DNA from: Corella eumyota
Lineage: Eukaryota > Chordata > Ascidiacea > Phlebobranchia > Corellidae
Reading direction: 5' to 3'
DNA: 64,000 nt
Assembly: GCA_963082875.1 (NCBI GenBank)
Contig: OY720098.1
Coordinates: 3,596,001-3,660,000 of the forward strand
Positions 11,361 to 24,279 of this stretch are shown here, piece by piece; position 1 is the first letter of the stretch; each line of letters opens with the position of its first letter. Made by a program: the position numbers and the translations under genes. The notes beneath the pieces were generated by a model that was not told the DNA's origin, made no database searches, and saw only the letters and a list, made by a program, of their open reading frames with translations.

Positions 11361-11648
11361 ACCAGCAGCGTGGTGTAGTGGTAAGAACACTTGCTACACC
11401 AACATGGGGTCGTGGGTTTAATCACCACTGCTCTCATGCCGTAGCGTTCTTGAGTAAGCGATATAAACGGTATGAACTTCTCCTAAGCCAACATTTAAAC
11501 AGCAGCATAATTCTCGTGCAATTATAACTATATATATGATATACCAAACTGTTAAAGGAAACTTGAGACTGGGTCGGAGTAATTGATGTTACTCTATGTT
11601 TAGGTCGCGCATTTGACCTTTCCACATCGAGGATAAAAATATATATAC
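11361..11648 (+). mobile_element. tRNA-derived SINE in tandem unit 1
   Basis: Head with box A-type TGGTGTAGTGG at 11380-11390 and a weakened box B near 11412-11426 (GTGGGTTTAATCACC). The body continues through GGTATGAACT and GAGACTGGGTCGGAGT, with a tail of TA repeats. It is identical by descent to 18531 and 25692, so these three are one insertion copied with the unit. Confidence 0.85.
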
Positions 11649-12129
11649 AAAAAAAGGATTGTGTGGTCCCTGTTTTTAGATGAAAATTTAGCGTGTTAGT
11701 TTTATCTGTTTTAATCTAGTCTAAAGGTATCTTTCTTTTTATGTACATTGTGTATATTAAATGTAAATGATGAACTGAATTACCAAGCCAGCAAGATGTT
11801 ACCATACTAATTTATCGTTCTACTGGGCTTCGTTTCACTGTTGATTGAAGTGTTTTTTGATGTTAAATGTTATCTTAAGATAACTGTGTGTGTTATTTTA
11901 GATTATAAGTAGCTTAAATATGTTTCTTTTGTTTTAGAAACCGTGCTTTCATTGACATAACTGCTTAGTGTGTATGTACATCGTTTCCTTTTTAAAAGTT
12001 GTGTTGAAAATAAAATTGTGTTTAAAAATATTTAAAAAGTAAATACAGCCCTACATAACATAGCAAAATATTTTTTTATGCCAAGTTTATTTTTTGTAAA
12101 AAAAAATTAAAAAAAAGTGCAACAAACAC

Positions 12130-12395
12130 TTAAAAAAGGGCAGAATAAGATTATTTTTCCATGACTGCCAGCATATGAACTTACGACAATTTATCGTGCG
12201 TCACGTGACTTGCGAGCGTAGGGATTTTCCCTAATTATAATATTTTATATTCAAATCCAGAAATCTTGAAAACTACTTGATCAATTTTTAAAATAATGGT
12301 ATCCTTATGCAAGTTGCATTAATTTCAACATAAATAAAAAAAAAACTCTGCGACCACACACTCTCTTTAACTGAAAATTAATGCAAAAGCACAAG
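12130..12395 (+). repeat. Dispersed repeat with GTCACGTGAC core (unit 1)
   Basis: Resembles 48705-48925 on the same strand and 38719-38875, 50035-50225 and 57521-57711 on the opposite strand. Shared landmarks, in order: CTGCCAGCATATGAACTTACG, GCGTCACGTGACT, GGTATCCT..GCAAGTT, and AACTCTGCGACC near the end. It is probably a non-autonomous element; copies 19300-19567 and 26460-26727 came with the tandem units. No certain terminal repeats were found. Confidence 0.65.
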
Positions 12396-13955
12396 ACATG
12401 ATCCCCCAACACAGTATATAGTTTGTTTAGGTGTAGAAGAATGTGTTTTTTGCCAATATTTAGGTTTAAATCTTGTTGTGCCACACCTGAATCGCTTAGT
12501 AACGCCAAAAAATGAAATGCTGCACTTAAAAATTGACGTAAAATTAGAATTAACGTGAACGTAAGTTCTTAACTCTTTTAAAAAAATCAACATTATCTTT
12601 AAAAAACAGACAGTGACTTATGTTAATTAGGGTTACTAGTTAGGATTTATATATCTAAAGGTGGTGAAAAGGGCAACTGGCAAGTGCTACAGTTATCTGT
12701 TTAAAAGTAAAAATACTTGTATTTTACAGTTCTTAAACGAACTTGTTGACTTTAGGCGACTTGCCAAATCTGAGAAGACCATAAAGAACTAGTGATAAAA
12801 AAGAAGTTTTTAAAAAAGAGAGATAGGAACTTGTAAAACCAGAATTTGTTCCACCATCGGTTGCATTTTATGAGACAGTAAAATCCAACAATGAGGTAAA
12901 CGTGGCGTTTCAAAGTAAGGTTGTTTACATTTAAGCGCTACACTGGGTTAGAAAATTTTGATTTACATAGCCAGTTTTATTAATTTTTCTGTAAGTTATC
13001 TAAACATTTGTGCGTCCACTGCGTTTTGCCCTTTTTTTACACAATTCAAGGTTATGTAAATTAATATTGATGCCGTGTTTCCATTTTGTTAAAAACTAGT
13101 GAATATAAAACAAATTTTGGTATGAAAAAGAGTCACGATTGTCTTAAACCTACAACCTTCAAACCTTCAAAAACATGTTATTCAGGATATTAAGAATTTA
13201 AAAAACGAATCATAACGGGGTATGTCATTTTATGTGTTTTATCGGGGTATGTCATTTTACGTGTTTTAACAGGTTTAGGACTTTTATATGTTTTATGGAA
13301 AACCTACGATTTTTGACAGGTAAGTTGTTGAAATTTGCAAAAAAATAAAAACATCTTCAAAGTTTATAAAATATTTAAGTTAAAATAACTACTACTTGTG
13401 ACATCCAACAAATTAGGTTACTAAACTAAAAAATAGTTATTTAAAACAATTACATATAATAAGTCATGGCTACATTAACAAAAATAAATTACTTAAAAAA
13501 ATTATAAAATCTGATTTTTTAAAAGAGCGTCGATATAATGCGATATAATGAGGAAAACGCTAAAAAATAGCGACATGTGTGGAGAATGTTTGGGATATTT
13601 TAGTTCAATTTCAACGCGTCATAATTTATTTAAACCTTATTAAATTGTATTAATTCTTTTTAAGTTAATAATGCCTTAAAATAAAAAAACAACGGTTATT
13701 TAAATTTAGTTTGCTAGAAAAAATTTTAATACATAGTTTTCAATTAAACTAACCGCTTTAACATTACTAGGGCAAAAATTTAATTTGATTACAAAACGCC
13801 GCGATAAAATTATTTAAGTGAAACGAAACAACAAATTTAAAAATATAATAGGCCAAAAAAAGGGAATAAAGTTAATTATTTATTTAATTCTTACATATGG
13901 ACAGTTTTAGTGCAATTGTTTTAGTGTAAGTAGTCCTAAGTTGTTTATATTAAAA
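12396..13955. other. Upstream region of gene B1
   Basis: AT-rich, no gene seen. It contains a 28-bp sequence repeated twice at 13217-13272 (CGGGGTATGTCATTTTA, then GTGTTTTA). The E2F palindrome, CCAAT box and triple repeat of gene A are absent. Confidence 0.5.
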
Positions 13956-16900
13956 ATGGCCAACCAGCCAAGGCAACTAAATGCTTTTTTTAATAATTTA
14001 TTAAATCAGGAAGAACAGGTTAGTCGATTTATTAAACTCTCTAACTTCATATAATAGCCCATGTAATTTACCATGTTATAACAAGATAATGTTTTTTAAA
14101 ATGGTGGTTTTAACAAAACACGTTGATCAAATTTAATTAGCAATTATATTTTTGTGTCTTTATACTAGAATATATTTGATTTTAGTTTTTACAACAACCA
14201 AATAAAACTTTTATAACAAATCTTGTTCTAGTTAAATAAAAAATGCAAAAATTATTAATAACTTGTTTTAACCAGCTTGCATAAAGCTAAAAAAATAAAA
14301 TTGAAACAGTTTTTTTATAAAAGTGTGTCTAAAAATTTGCTCTCAAAGTTTAACTTTAAAAAACTGGTTATTGATTTTTGTGTTTTATTAAAATTTCGGT
14401 TTTGAACGTAATTTTTAGCAATCTAACTCTTTATTGCTTTTTTTTAAATAAAATAGCTTGTTTGTAGCCAGTTGTTACATTACAAACTTGTTGGGCGTTG
14501 TTACATGCAAAGCAAGAAAGTTCCTTGTTCAAGTTTTCAGAACCCAAACACTTTTTTATTTTTTTAACGCTGTTTCAAAAGTAAAACAAATCAACATCGA
14601 TTAAAAATGTTTTAAAGTGGTCTGACTTTAAGAAAACTTGATTGGAATGAAGTTAAAAAATTGAAATAAATTTTTTACTTCTCCTACTACTTGCTTAGTT
14701 TCTGTTAATATTTTAAGTCTTCAACGCTTATTTTGGATTTATAAAACAAAATTTAATAAAAAATTTGTTTTCTGCAAATGCAGAAGCACGAAATATGTTA
14801 TTTCATAGACTAGAATAAGTCTTAACATAAACCTTTTATTTTATTTTTAGGTGGATGCTTTTCGTGACCATCTCACCAACAGAATTCTGCAAGGAGATAA
14901 ACATTTGTCTTTTCAATTCGGATTTAGGTAAAACATTATTATTTTTACTTTTTACTTTTTAATAACAAGGTGTAAAAAATATACAAATTTTAGAAGACAG
15001 TTGATTCAACATGCTTCTAATGGAAGACTTTTCATTGAAGGTAAGATTTAGTGATTGTATAAAAATTAAAAAAAAAAACTAGTAAAGGTTCTAATGAATT
15101 AGTGATTATATAAAATTTAAAAAAACATAGTAAAGGTCTTAAATGTCTTAAGTAACCTATGTAATAAAAAATATAGCAATCTGTTTGCTGAAAAATGTTT
15201 AAACGGGGTTTAAAAAAATGTTTAAAACGAATTTTAAAAGGATATATTTAAAGCTTTTTTTGAAATAAGAAACAATTAAAACAAATTTAGTTTAAACAGA
15301 TTTAATTGAAGGCTTTAACGTCAAGTTGTTTGACATACAATAAGAATGATGGACTAAATATAATTTTTAACTTTTTTTAATTTCATTTTGTTTCACTAAA
15401 ATTGGGTTTCACTAAATTCTGTTGTTTTTCTGTTAAAGATTTTCCGCTTGATTCAGTCTATTACATTGTTTTTGGTTTGTTTTAGTTTTTTTGTTTTTTT
15501 TATAAGTTGTACTTTGTTTAATGCGTGTATTTTCATTTGCCAAGGTGACGGAATTCAAGTTCAGGTTTACCTGAAGAGAGAGATCATCTTTCGAGGGGAG
15601 GTGTTGGAGGACTTTATTGAGGAAGCTGTGGAACAAATCCTGGATGATTTTAGTCGGGGGCTATACTTCATGGTAAATATTTTAATAACAGTTTAAAGTT
15701 TAAATAAGATCTGTAAACAACTTACGTAATGGTTAAGTACACAAAGTTAGTAAATAGTACAAATGCTGTTAACAAATTTTAGTTCAATTTCTAGTCATTT
15801 TCAAAAAAAAAATTTTAATTTAATTTGTATTAATACTACCTAAGTTTGTTTATTAATTTGTAAAAATACTATTGTTTGTAAAAATACTGCTAAAGCTTGT
15901 TTATTAAGACAAATCCAAGTATAACATTAGACAGCTAGACTTGTAAGATCCATGGCTAGTAAACGCATAGGCAAAGCGATTTTTTTAGGCTAAGCAGTAT
16001 TTTTAAAAAAAAAACAACATTAAGTTACCAATACATATGTTTAAAAAGTGGGGCTTGTGTCATACAACTCGGTTTAACATTAACAACATATATCTTGATG
16101 TAAAACCAAGTTTTATAAGCCTAAGCCCCATTTTTTAAGACATATAATAATTGCTAATTCCATGCTATAACTTGTATGTTTTTATACCTTTAAACTTAAT
16201 TTTTACAATATTTTGCTATGTGTTTAAAATGGCTTAATTTTTATTTTTTGATTAAACACTAAATTTTATTATTAATAAAGCATAAAATAACTATGACAGA
16301 ATAATATATTATTTTTTTTAGGATTAAAAAAACAACTATATTTTGCGTAAGCCCTTAAAATTTTTAATTGTTTTAACTATGTTTGACTACTATTGTTAAT
16401 TAAATTCTGTAAGCTGTAATTTTTTAATTAAATTCTGTAAGCTGTAAAACGACCATAAAAAGTGTCCATTTCAACCATTTCAACCCCCACTTTTTTAACG
16501 TGGTATGTTTTTAATATTATTTTTTTATGAGTGTTACTTTAACTTATTACTTATCTTGGTGTATCTAATTTTTTATCGTCTTAGTTTGTCTTAACTAGGT
16601 TGTTGTACAAAAAGTAAATAAAACTTCCTAATTATGTTTTTCTCTTTTTATATTTCGTTTAAATAATTTGTTTTGTTACGATTTTAAAATAACTTTTAAC
16701 TCAATGGCTGCAAACCGAGTAAACTGTTTAAAAAACTGTTGTTAAAAACTTACAAAGAAAATATTTTTTGTACAAAAATGTTATTATACATCGTTTTTTA
16801 CAGCCATTTTACAGAAAACAGCCTTTATCAATTGAGGACAAATTAAGTTGTTACGTCATTTGTTACAATATGTTAAACAAATGCAAATTATTTTAAATAT

Positions 16901-17118
16901 AAAAGTTTACGGAATACATCTTAATTTATAACAGATATATTTTTATTTTTGATAGGCTTCTTTTTAAAGGTTTAGGCATAAAATGTTAAAAATATTTAAA
17001 ATTTATTACTTTTTAGGAAGCAACAGAGAACAGAACGGAATTTACTTTTTTGCTGTTTTCTCTATTTGTTGTTCTATATTTTATGTTCTTAGTTCTATTT
17101 ACTATCGTAATAATGTAA
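13956..17118 (+). CDS. Small tail-anchored membrane protein, type B (B1)
   Basis: Paralogue of A1 of unknown function. The exons are 13956-14018, 14851-14927, 14994-15040, 15545-15672 and 17017-17118, with GT-AG introns of phases 0, 2, 1 and 0, giving 138 residues. It starts MANQPRQLNAFFNNLLNQ; exon 4 holds LKREIIFRGEVLEDF and a likely helix; exon 5 encodes EATENRTEF and a terminal membrane segment ending in VIM. Exons 3, 4 and 5 match A1 in length to the base. Protein identity with A1 rises along the gene: low in exons 1-3, about 53 percent in exon 4 and about 82 percent in exon 5. Retention of intron 4 would add seven residues and drop the anchor. Intron 4 also holds a long inverted repeat. 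The start is the first ATG in frame, 63 nt before the first donor. Confidence 0.82.
16041..16138. repeat. Inverted repeat in intron 4 of B1
   Basis: Two arms of about 38 bases (16041-16078 and 16101-16138) pair imperfectly, with TTAAAAAGTGGGGCTT facing AAGCCCCATTTTTTAA. They leave a loop of about 22 bases. The same hairpin lies in B2 (from 23202) and B3 (from 30362). It may be a small foldback element or an RNA structure. Confidence 0.6.
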
Positions 17119-17812
17119 CAGAGAAATTCCACATGGCTCTTTTTCTATTTAATCGTAAATATTGTAATTATTAACTGCCAAACTTTCAGGTTCCAGGTAT
17201 TTTGTTAGCCATACCTACTTAGCAATAAGATTTTTATATTTGTTTCTAATCATAATTTGGTTTCTTGTGTCAAATTTGTTAAATTACTGCTATACAATTA
17301 TTATTGTTGCTTAAATATTTAAAAGGTTATACATGAATAAATTAGATATTTACAAATTTATTCATAAAAACTGTTGGTGTATTTATAGGTGATATTTGAA
17401 AATGCTTAAAAATTTAAATAATATTGTTTTTATTAAATAAGGCAAAGTTTGTTTAAAAAGTTCATATTGTTGTTCTGCCTTTCAATATTAATTAAAATAT
17501 TCTGTTGGTTGTATTTTAAAATAAAGTTTTAACTGTAGTAAAAAGTGTTCATTATTTTTCATTTGTTTGCTTAGGCTGTAAAATAATCCGTGTAAACGTA
17601 AAGTAAGGTTTTATGTTAAATAGTTCAATAGTCTTAGTTTGCTGTCTGTGAGTTTGAAGTATAATTTAAACTTTGTCTGTCTATAGATACATTGTTTTAA
17701 ATTGCTTCTATACATTTATTACAATAAAAATATTTTAGACATAAAAGGCTTGCTCATATTAAAACGTTAACCGCCAGTGGGCGCAGCTTTTAAATTACTG
17801 AGATGTTGGGTT

Positions 17813-18530
17813 AGATCTGTACGAATTATTTGTTTTTGAGCCCTATGTTTACAAACTGCTTTAGCACGTCACAATATCAAGATATTTCCCAAAATTTATA
17901 TTTATTTCACATGGATTTTTTAGTCATTTTGTTAGTATGGTGTAACGATTATTGCATATGAGCCACTAGGTTGTAGGTTTACATCAAAGCCATACTATTG
18001 GCCCTTGGATTCAGTGTTTACGAATAGGTCAAACACGTCACACAAAACCTGTCAGTTTAAAATAATATGAAAAAAAAGCCTTGCCAAATAAAAAAGTTTA
18101 TGCCAAAAAAAGCTTTTAAACTTCAGCGTTGGGATTTTGCTCAAGCACTTTCTATTATGTATTTATAATAAAAAAAAATTCTGATGAGATTTTACACACA
18201 TTAACAAAAATACCAAAATTAGAGTAATATTAAATAATTTGATATGTGGTTAAAACGAAAAAAGTTATGCTAGAAGAACTCGTACAGAAATAACCAGTAT
18301 GGTAAATTTGTCTAAGCTTGATCCTTTAGACTAAATCAAATGGCGGCGCGCCGAAGCTTTTTGTAGTGGTTAGTAAGCCAGTGGGAAACGTGCAAATATG
18401 TAGGTATTTTAAAGAACTAAATAAACAAATTCAAGTTGATTAACATCTATGTTTAAGCCTTGACAATCTTATAATGTGATTGCAAGGTGAAAAACATTTT
18501 TTAAACTAACCTAGCAATGCTTAACTTTGA
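17813..18530 (+). repeat. Recurrent block, copy 3
   Basis: Second tandem-unit version of the block, with an intact AGATCTGTACG start. It includes the gypsy fossil fragment at about 18340-18470. No gene. Confidence 0.8.
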
Positions 18531-18818
18531 ACCAGCAGCGTGGTGTAGTGGTAAGAACACTTGCTACACCAACATGGGGTCGTGGGTTTAATCACCACTG
18601 CTCTCATGCCGTAGCGTTCTTGAGTAAGCGATATAAACGGTATGAACTTCTCCTAAGCCAACATTTAAACAGCAGCATAATTCTCGTGCAATTATAACTA
18701 TATATATGATATACCAAACTGTTAAAGGAAACTTGAGACTGGGTCGGAGTAATTGATGTTACTCTATGTTTAGGTCGCGCATTTGACCTTTCCACATCGA
18801 GGATAAAAATATATATAC
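18531..18818 (+). mobile_element. tRNA-derived SINE in tandem unit 2
   Basis: Same insertion as at 11361, duplicated with the unit. The tRNA-like head and the GAGACTGGGTCGGAGT body are preserved. Confidence 0.85.
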
Positions 18819-19299
18819 AAAAAAAGGATTGTGTGGTCCCTGTTTTTAGATGAAAATTTAGCGTGTTAGTTTTATCTGTTTTAATCTAGTCTAAAGGTAT
18901 CTTTCTTTTTATGTACATTGTGTATATTAAATGTAAATGATGAACTGAATTACCAAGCCAGCAAGATGTTACCATACTAATTTATCGTTCTACTGGGCTT
19001 CGTTTCACTGTTGATTGAAGTGTTTTTTGATGTTAAATGTTATCTTAAGATAACTGTGTGTGTTATTTTAGATTATAAGTAGCTTAAATATGTTTCTTTT
19101 GTTTTAGAAACCGTGCTTTCATTGACATAACTGCTTAGTGTGTATGTACATCGTTTCCTTTTTAAAAGTTGTGTTGAAAATAAAATTGTGTTTAAAAATA
19201 TTTAAAAAGTAAATACAGCCCTACATAACATAGCAAAATATTTTTTTATGCCAAGTTTATTTTTTGTAAAAAAAAATTAAAAAAAAGTGCAACAAACAC

Positions 19300-19567
19300 T
19301 TAAAAAAGGGCAGAATAAGATTATTTTTCCATGACTGCCAGCATATGAACTTACGACAATTTATCGTGCGTCACGTGACTTGCGAGCGTAGGGATTTTCC
19401 CTAATTATAATATTTTATATTCAAATCCAGAAATCTTGAAAACTACTTGATCAATTTTTAAAATAATGGTATCCTTATGCAAGTTGCATTAATTTCAACA
19501 TAAATAAAAAAAAAACTCTGCGACCACACACTCTCTTTAACTGAAAATTAATGCAAAAGCACAAGAC
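19300..19567 (+). repeat. Dispersed repeat with GTCACGTGAC core (unit 2)
   Basis: Tandem-unit copy of the repeat at 12130, essentially unchanged. The 1.55 kb between it and B2 is AT-rich and matches the region upstream of B1. Confidence 0.65.
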
Positions 19568-21117
19568 ATGATCCCCCAACACAGTATATAGTTTGTTTAG
19601 GTGTAGAAGAATGTGTTTTTTGCCAATATTTAGGTTTAAATCTTGTTGTGCCACACCTGAATCGCTTAGTAACGCCAAAAAATGAAATGCTGCACTTAAA
19701 AATTGACGTAAAATTAGAATTAACGTGAACGTAAGTTCTTAACTCTTTTAAAAAAATCAACATTATCTTTAAAAAACAGACAGTGACTTATGTTAATTAG
19801 GGTTACTAGTTAGGATTTATATATCTAAAGGTGGTGAAAAGGGCAACTGGCAAGTGCTACAGTTATCTGTTTAAAAGTAAAAATACTTGTATTTTACAGT
19901 TCTTAAACGAACTTGTTGACTTTAGGCGACTTGCCAAATCTGAGAAGACCATAAAGAACTAGTGATAAAAAAGAAGTTTTTAAAAAAGAGAGATAGGAAC
20001 TTGTAAAACCAGAATTTGTTCCACCATCGGTTGCATTTTATGAGACAGTAAAATCCAACAATGAGGTAAACGTGGCGTTTCAAAGTAAGGTTGTTTACAT
20101 TTAAGCGCTACACTGGGTTAAAAAATTTTGATTTACATAGCCAGTTTTATTAATTTTTCCGTAAGTTATCTAAACATTTGTGCGTCCACTGCGTTTTGCC
20201 CTTTTTTTACACAATTCAAGGTTATGTAAATTAATATTGATGCCGTGTTTCCATTTTGTTAAAAACTAGTGAATATAAAACAAATTTTGGTATGAAAAAG
20301 AGTCACGATTGTCTTAAACCTACAACCTTCAAAAACATGTTATTCAGGATATTAAGAATTTAAAAAACGAATCATAACGGGGTATGTCATTTTATGTGTT
20401 TTATCGGGGTATGTCATTTTACGTGTTTTAACAGGTTTAGGACTTTTATATGTTTTATGGAAAACCTACGATTTTTGACAGGTAAGTTGTTGAAATTTGC
20501 AAAAAAATAAAAACATCTTCAAAGTTTATAAAATATTTAAGTTAAAATAACTACTACTTGTGACATCCAACAAATTAGGTTACTAAACTAAAAAATAGTT
20601 ATTTAAAACAATTACATATAATAAGTCATGGCTACATTAACAAAAATAAATTACTTAAAAAAATTATAAAATCTGATTTTTTAAAAGAGCGTCGATATAA
20701 TGCGATATAATGAGGAAAACGCTAAAAAATAGCGACATGTGTGGAGAATGTTTGGGATATTTTAGTTCAATTTCAACGCGTCATAATTTATTTAAACCTT
20801 ATTAAATTGTATTAATTCTTTTTAAGTTAATAATGCCTTAAAATAAAAAAACAACGGTTATTTAAATTTAGTTTGCTAGAAAAAATTTTAATACATAGTT
20901 TTCAATTAAACTAACCGCTTTAACATTACTAGGGCAAAAATTTAATTTGATTACAAAACGCCGCGATAAAATTATTTAAGTGAAACGAAACAACAAATTT
21001 AAAAATATAATAGGCCAAAAAAAGGGAATAAAGTTAATTATTTATTTAATTCTTACATATGGACAGTTTTAGTGCAATTGTTTTAGTGTAAGTAGTCCTA
21101 AGTTGTTTATATTAAAA

Positions 21118-24100
21118 ATGGCCAACCAGCCAAGGCAACTAAATGCTTTTTTTAATAATTTATTAAATCAGGAAGAACAGGTTAGTCGATTTATTAAACT
21201 CTCTAACTTCATATAATAGCCCATGTAATTTACCATGTTATAACAAGATAATGTTTTTTAAAATGGTGGTTTTAACAAAACACGTTGATCAAATTTAATT
21301 AGCAATTATATTTTTGTGTCTTTATACTAGAATATATTTGATTTTAGTTTTTACAACAACCAAATAAAACTTTTATAACAAATCTTGTTCTAGTTAAATA
21401 AAAAATGCAAAAATTATTAATAACTTGTTTTAACCAGCTTGCATAAAGCTAAAAAAATAAAATTGAAACAGTTTTTTTATAAAAGTGTGTCTAAAAATTT
21501 GCTCTCAAAGTTTAACTTTAAAAAACTGGTTATTGATTTTTGTGTTTTATTAAAATTTCGGTTTTGAACGTAATTTTTAGCAATCTAACTCTTTATTGCT
21601 TTTTTTTAAATAAAATAGCTTGTTTGTAGCCAGTTGTTACATTACAAACTTGTTGGGCGTTGTTACATGCAAAGCAAGAAAGTTCCTTGTTCAAGTTTTC
21701 AGAACCCAAACACTTTTTTATTCTTTTAACGCTGTTTCAAAAGTAAAACAAATCAACATCGATTAAAAATGTTTTAAAGTGGTCTGACTTTAAGAAAACT
21801 TGATTGGAATGAAGTTAAAAAATTGAAATAAATTTTTTACTTCTCCTACTACTTGCTTAGTTTCTGTTAATATTTTAAGTCTTCAACGCTTATTTTGGAT
21901 TTATAAAACAAAATTTAATAAAAAATTTGTTTTCTGCAAATGCAGAAGCACGAAATATGTTATTTCATAGACTAGAATAAGTCTTAACATAAACCTTTTA
22001 TTTTATTTTTAGGTGGATGCTTTTCGTGACCATCTCACCAACAAAATTCTGCAAGGAGATAAACATTTGTCTTTTCAATTCGGATTTAGGTAAAACATTA
22101 TTATTTTTACTTTTTACTTTTTAATAACAAGGTGTAAAAAATATACAAATTTTAGAAGACAGTTGATTCAACATGCTTCTAATGGAAGACTTTTCATTGA
22201 AGGTAAGATTTAGTGATTGTATAAAAATTAAAAAAAAAACTAGTAAAGGTTCTAATGAATTAGTGATTATATAAAATTTAAAAAAACATAGCAAAGGTCT
22301 TAAATGTCTTAAGTAACCTATGTAATAAAAAATATAGCAATCTGTTTGCTGAAAAATGTTTAAACGGGGTTTAAAAAAATGTTTAAAACGAATTTTAAAA
22401 GGATATATTTAAAGCTTTTTTTGAAATAAGAAACAATTAAAACAAATTTAGTTTAAACAGATTTAATTGAAGGCTTTAACGTCAAGTTGTTTGACATACA
22501 ATAAGAATGATGGACTAAATATAATTTTTAACTTTTTTTAATTTCATTTTGTTTCACTAAAATTGGGTTTCACTAAATTCTGTTGTTTTTCTGTTAAAGA
22601 TTTTCCGCTTGATTCAGTCTATTACATTGTTTTTGGTTTGTTTTAGTTTTTTTGTTTTTTTTATAAGTTGTACTTTGTTTAATGCGTGTATTTTCATTTG
22701 CCAAGGTGACGGAATTCAAGTTCAGGTTTACCTGAAGAGAGAGATCATCTTTCGAGGGGAGGTGTTGGAGGACTTTATTGAGGAAGCTGTGGAACAAATC
22801 CTGGATGATTTTAGTCGGGGGCTATACTTCATGGTAAATATTTTAATAACAGTTTAAAGTTTAAATAAGATCTGTAAACAACTTACGTAATGGTTAAGTA
22901 CACAAAGTTAGTAAATAGTACAAATGCTGTTAACAAATTTTAGTTCAATTTCTAGTCATTTTCAAAAAAAAAATTTTAATTTAATTTGTATTAATACTAC
23001 CTAAGTTTGTTTATTAATTTGTAAAAATACTATTGTTTGTAAAAATACTGCTAAAGCTTGTTTATTAAGACAAATCCAAGTATAACATTAGACAGCTAGA
23101 CTTGTAAGATCCATGGCTAGTAAACGCATAGGCAAAGCGATTTTTTTAGGCTAAGCAGTATTTTTAAAAAAAAAACAACATTAAGTTACCAATACATATG
23201 TTTAAAAAGTGGGGCTTGTGTCATACAACTCGGTTTAACATTAACAACATATATCTTGATGTAAAACCAAGTTTTATAAGCCTAAGCCCCATTTTTTAAG
23301 ACATATAATAATTGCTAATTCCATGCTATAACTTGTATGTTTTTATACCTTTAAACTTAATTTTTACAATATTTTGCTATGTGTTTAAAATGGCTTAATT
23401 TTTATTTTTTGATTAAACACTAAATTTTATTATTAATAAAGCATAAAATAACTATGACAGAATAATATATTATTTTTTTTAGGATTAAAAAAACAACTAT
23501 ATTTTGCGTAAGCCCTTAAAATTTTTAATTGTTTTAACTATGTTTGACTACTATTGTTAATTAAATTCTGTAAGCTGTAATTTTTTAATTAAATTCTGTA
23601 AGCTGTAAAACGACCATAAAAAGTGTCCATTTCAACCATTTCAACCCACACTTTTTTAACGTGGTATGTTTTTAATATTATTTTTTTATGAGTGTTACTT
23701 TAACTTATTACTTATCTTGGTGTATCTAATTTTTTATCGTCTTAGTTTGTCTTAACTAGGTTGTTGTACAAAAAGTAAATAAAACTTCCTAATTATGTTT
23801 TTCTCTTTTTATATTTCGTTTAAATAATTTGTTTTGTTACGATTTTAAAATAACTTTTAACTCAATGGCTGCAAACCGAGTAAACTGTTTAAAAAACTGT
23901 TGTTAAAAACTTACAAAGAAAATATTTTTTGTACAAAAATGTTATTATACATCGTTTTTTACAGCCATTTTACAGAAAACAGCCTTTATCAATTGAGGAC
24001 AAATTAAGTTGTTACGTCATTTGTTACAATATGTTAAACAAATGCAAATTATTTTAAATATAAAAGTTTACGGAATACATCTTAATTTATAACAGATATA

Positions 24101-24279
24101 TTTTTATTTTTGATAGGCTTCTTTTTAAAGGTTTAGGCATAAAATGTTAAAAATATTTAAAATTTATTACTTTTTAGGAAGCAACAGAGAACAGAACGGA
24201 ATTTACTTTTTTGCTGTTTTCTCTATTTGTTGTTCTATATTTTATGTTCTTAGTTCTATTTACTATCGTAATAATGTAA
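21118..24279 (+). CDS. Small tail-anchored membrane protein, type B (B2)
   Basis: Second tandem copy of the B gene. The exons are 21118-21180, 22013-22089, 22156-22202, 22706-22833 and 24178-24279, all with GT-AG borders and the same phases as B1, encoding 138 residues. In exon 2 the codon after HLTN is AAA (Lys) where B1 and B3 have AGA (Arg), the only protein change I noticed. The core LKREIIFRGEVLEDF and the terminal hydrophobic anchor are intact. No breaks are seen, so it should be as functional as B1. It sits 4 kb after the stop codon of B1, with the recurrent block, a SINE and the dispersed repeat between them. Confidence 0.8.

Noticed and set aside
11380-11430. tRNA gene
   Set aside because: Box A and B are present but the cloverleaf is not intact and a SINE body follows; it is a SINE head.
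11434-11625. Minus-strand 63-residue frame repeated at 18604 and 25765
   Set aside because: It lies inside the SINE, and repeats only because the unit is duplicated.
12305-12593. Two overlapping minus-strand frames of 67 and 71 residues, repeated in each unit
   Set aside because: They fall in the dispersed repeat and its flank, have no domain, and identical copies are explained by the recent duplication.
15433-15636. Minus-strand frame of 67 residues over B exon 4
   Set aside because: Shadow of the real exon on the plus strand, which has conserved splice borders and phases.
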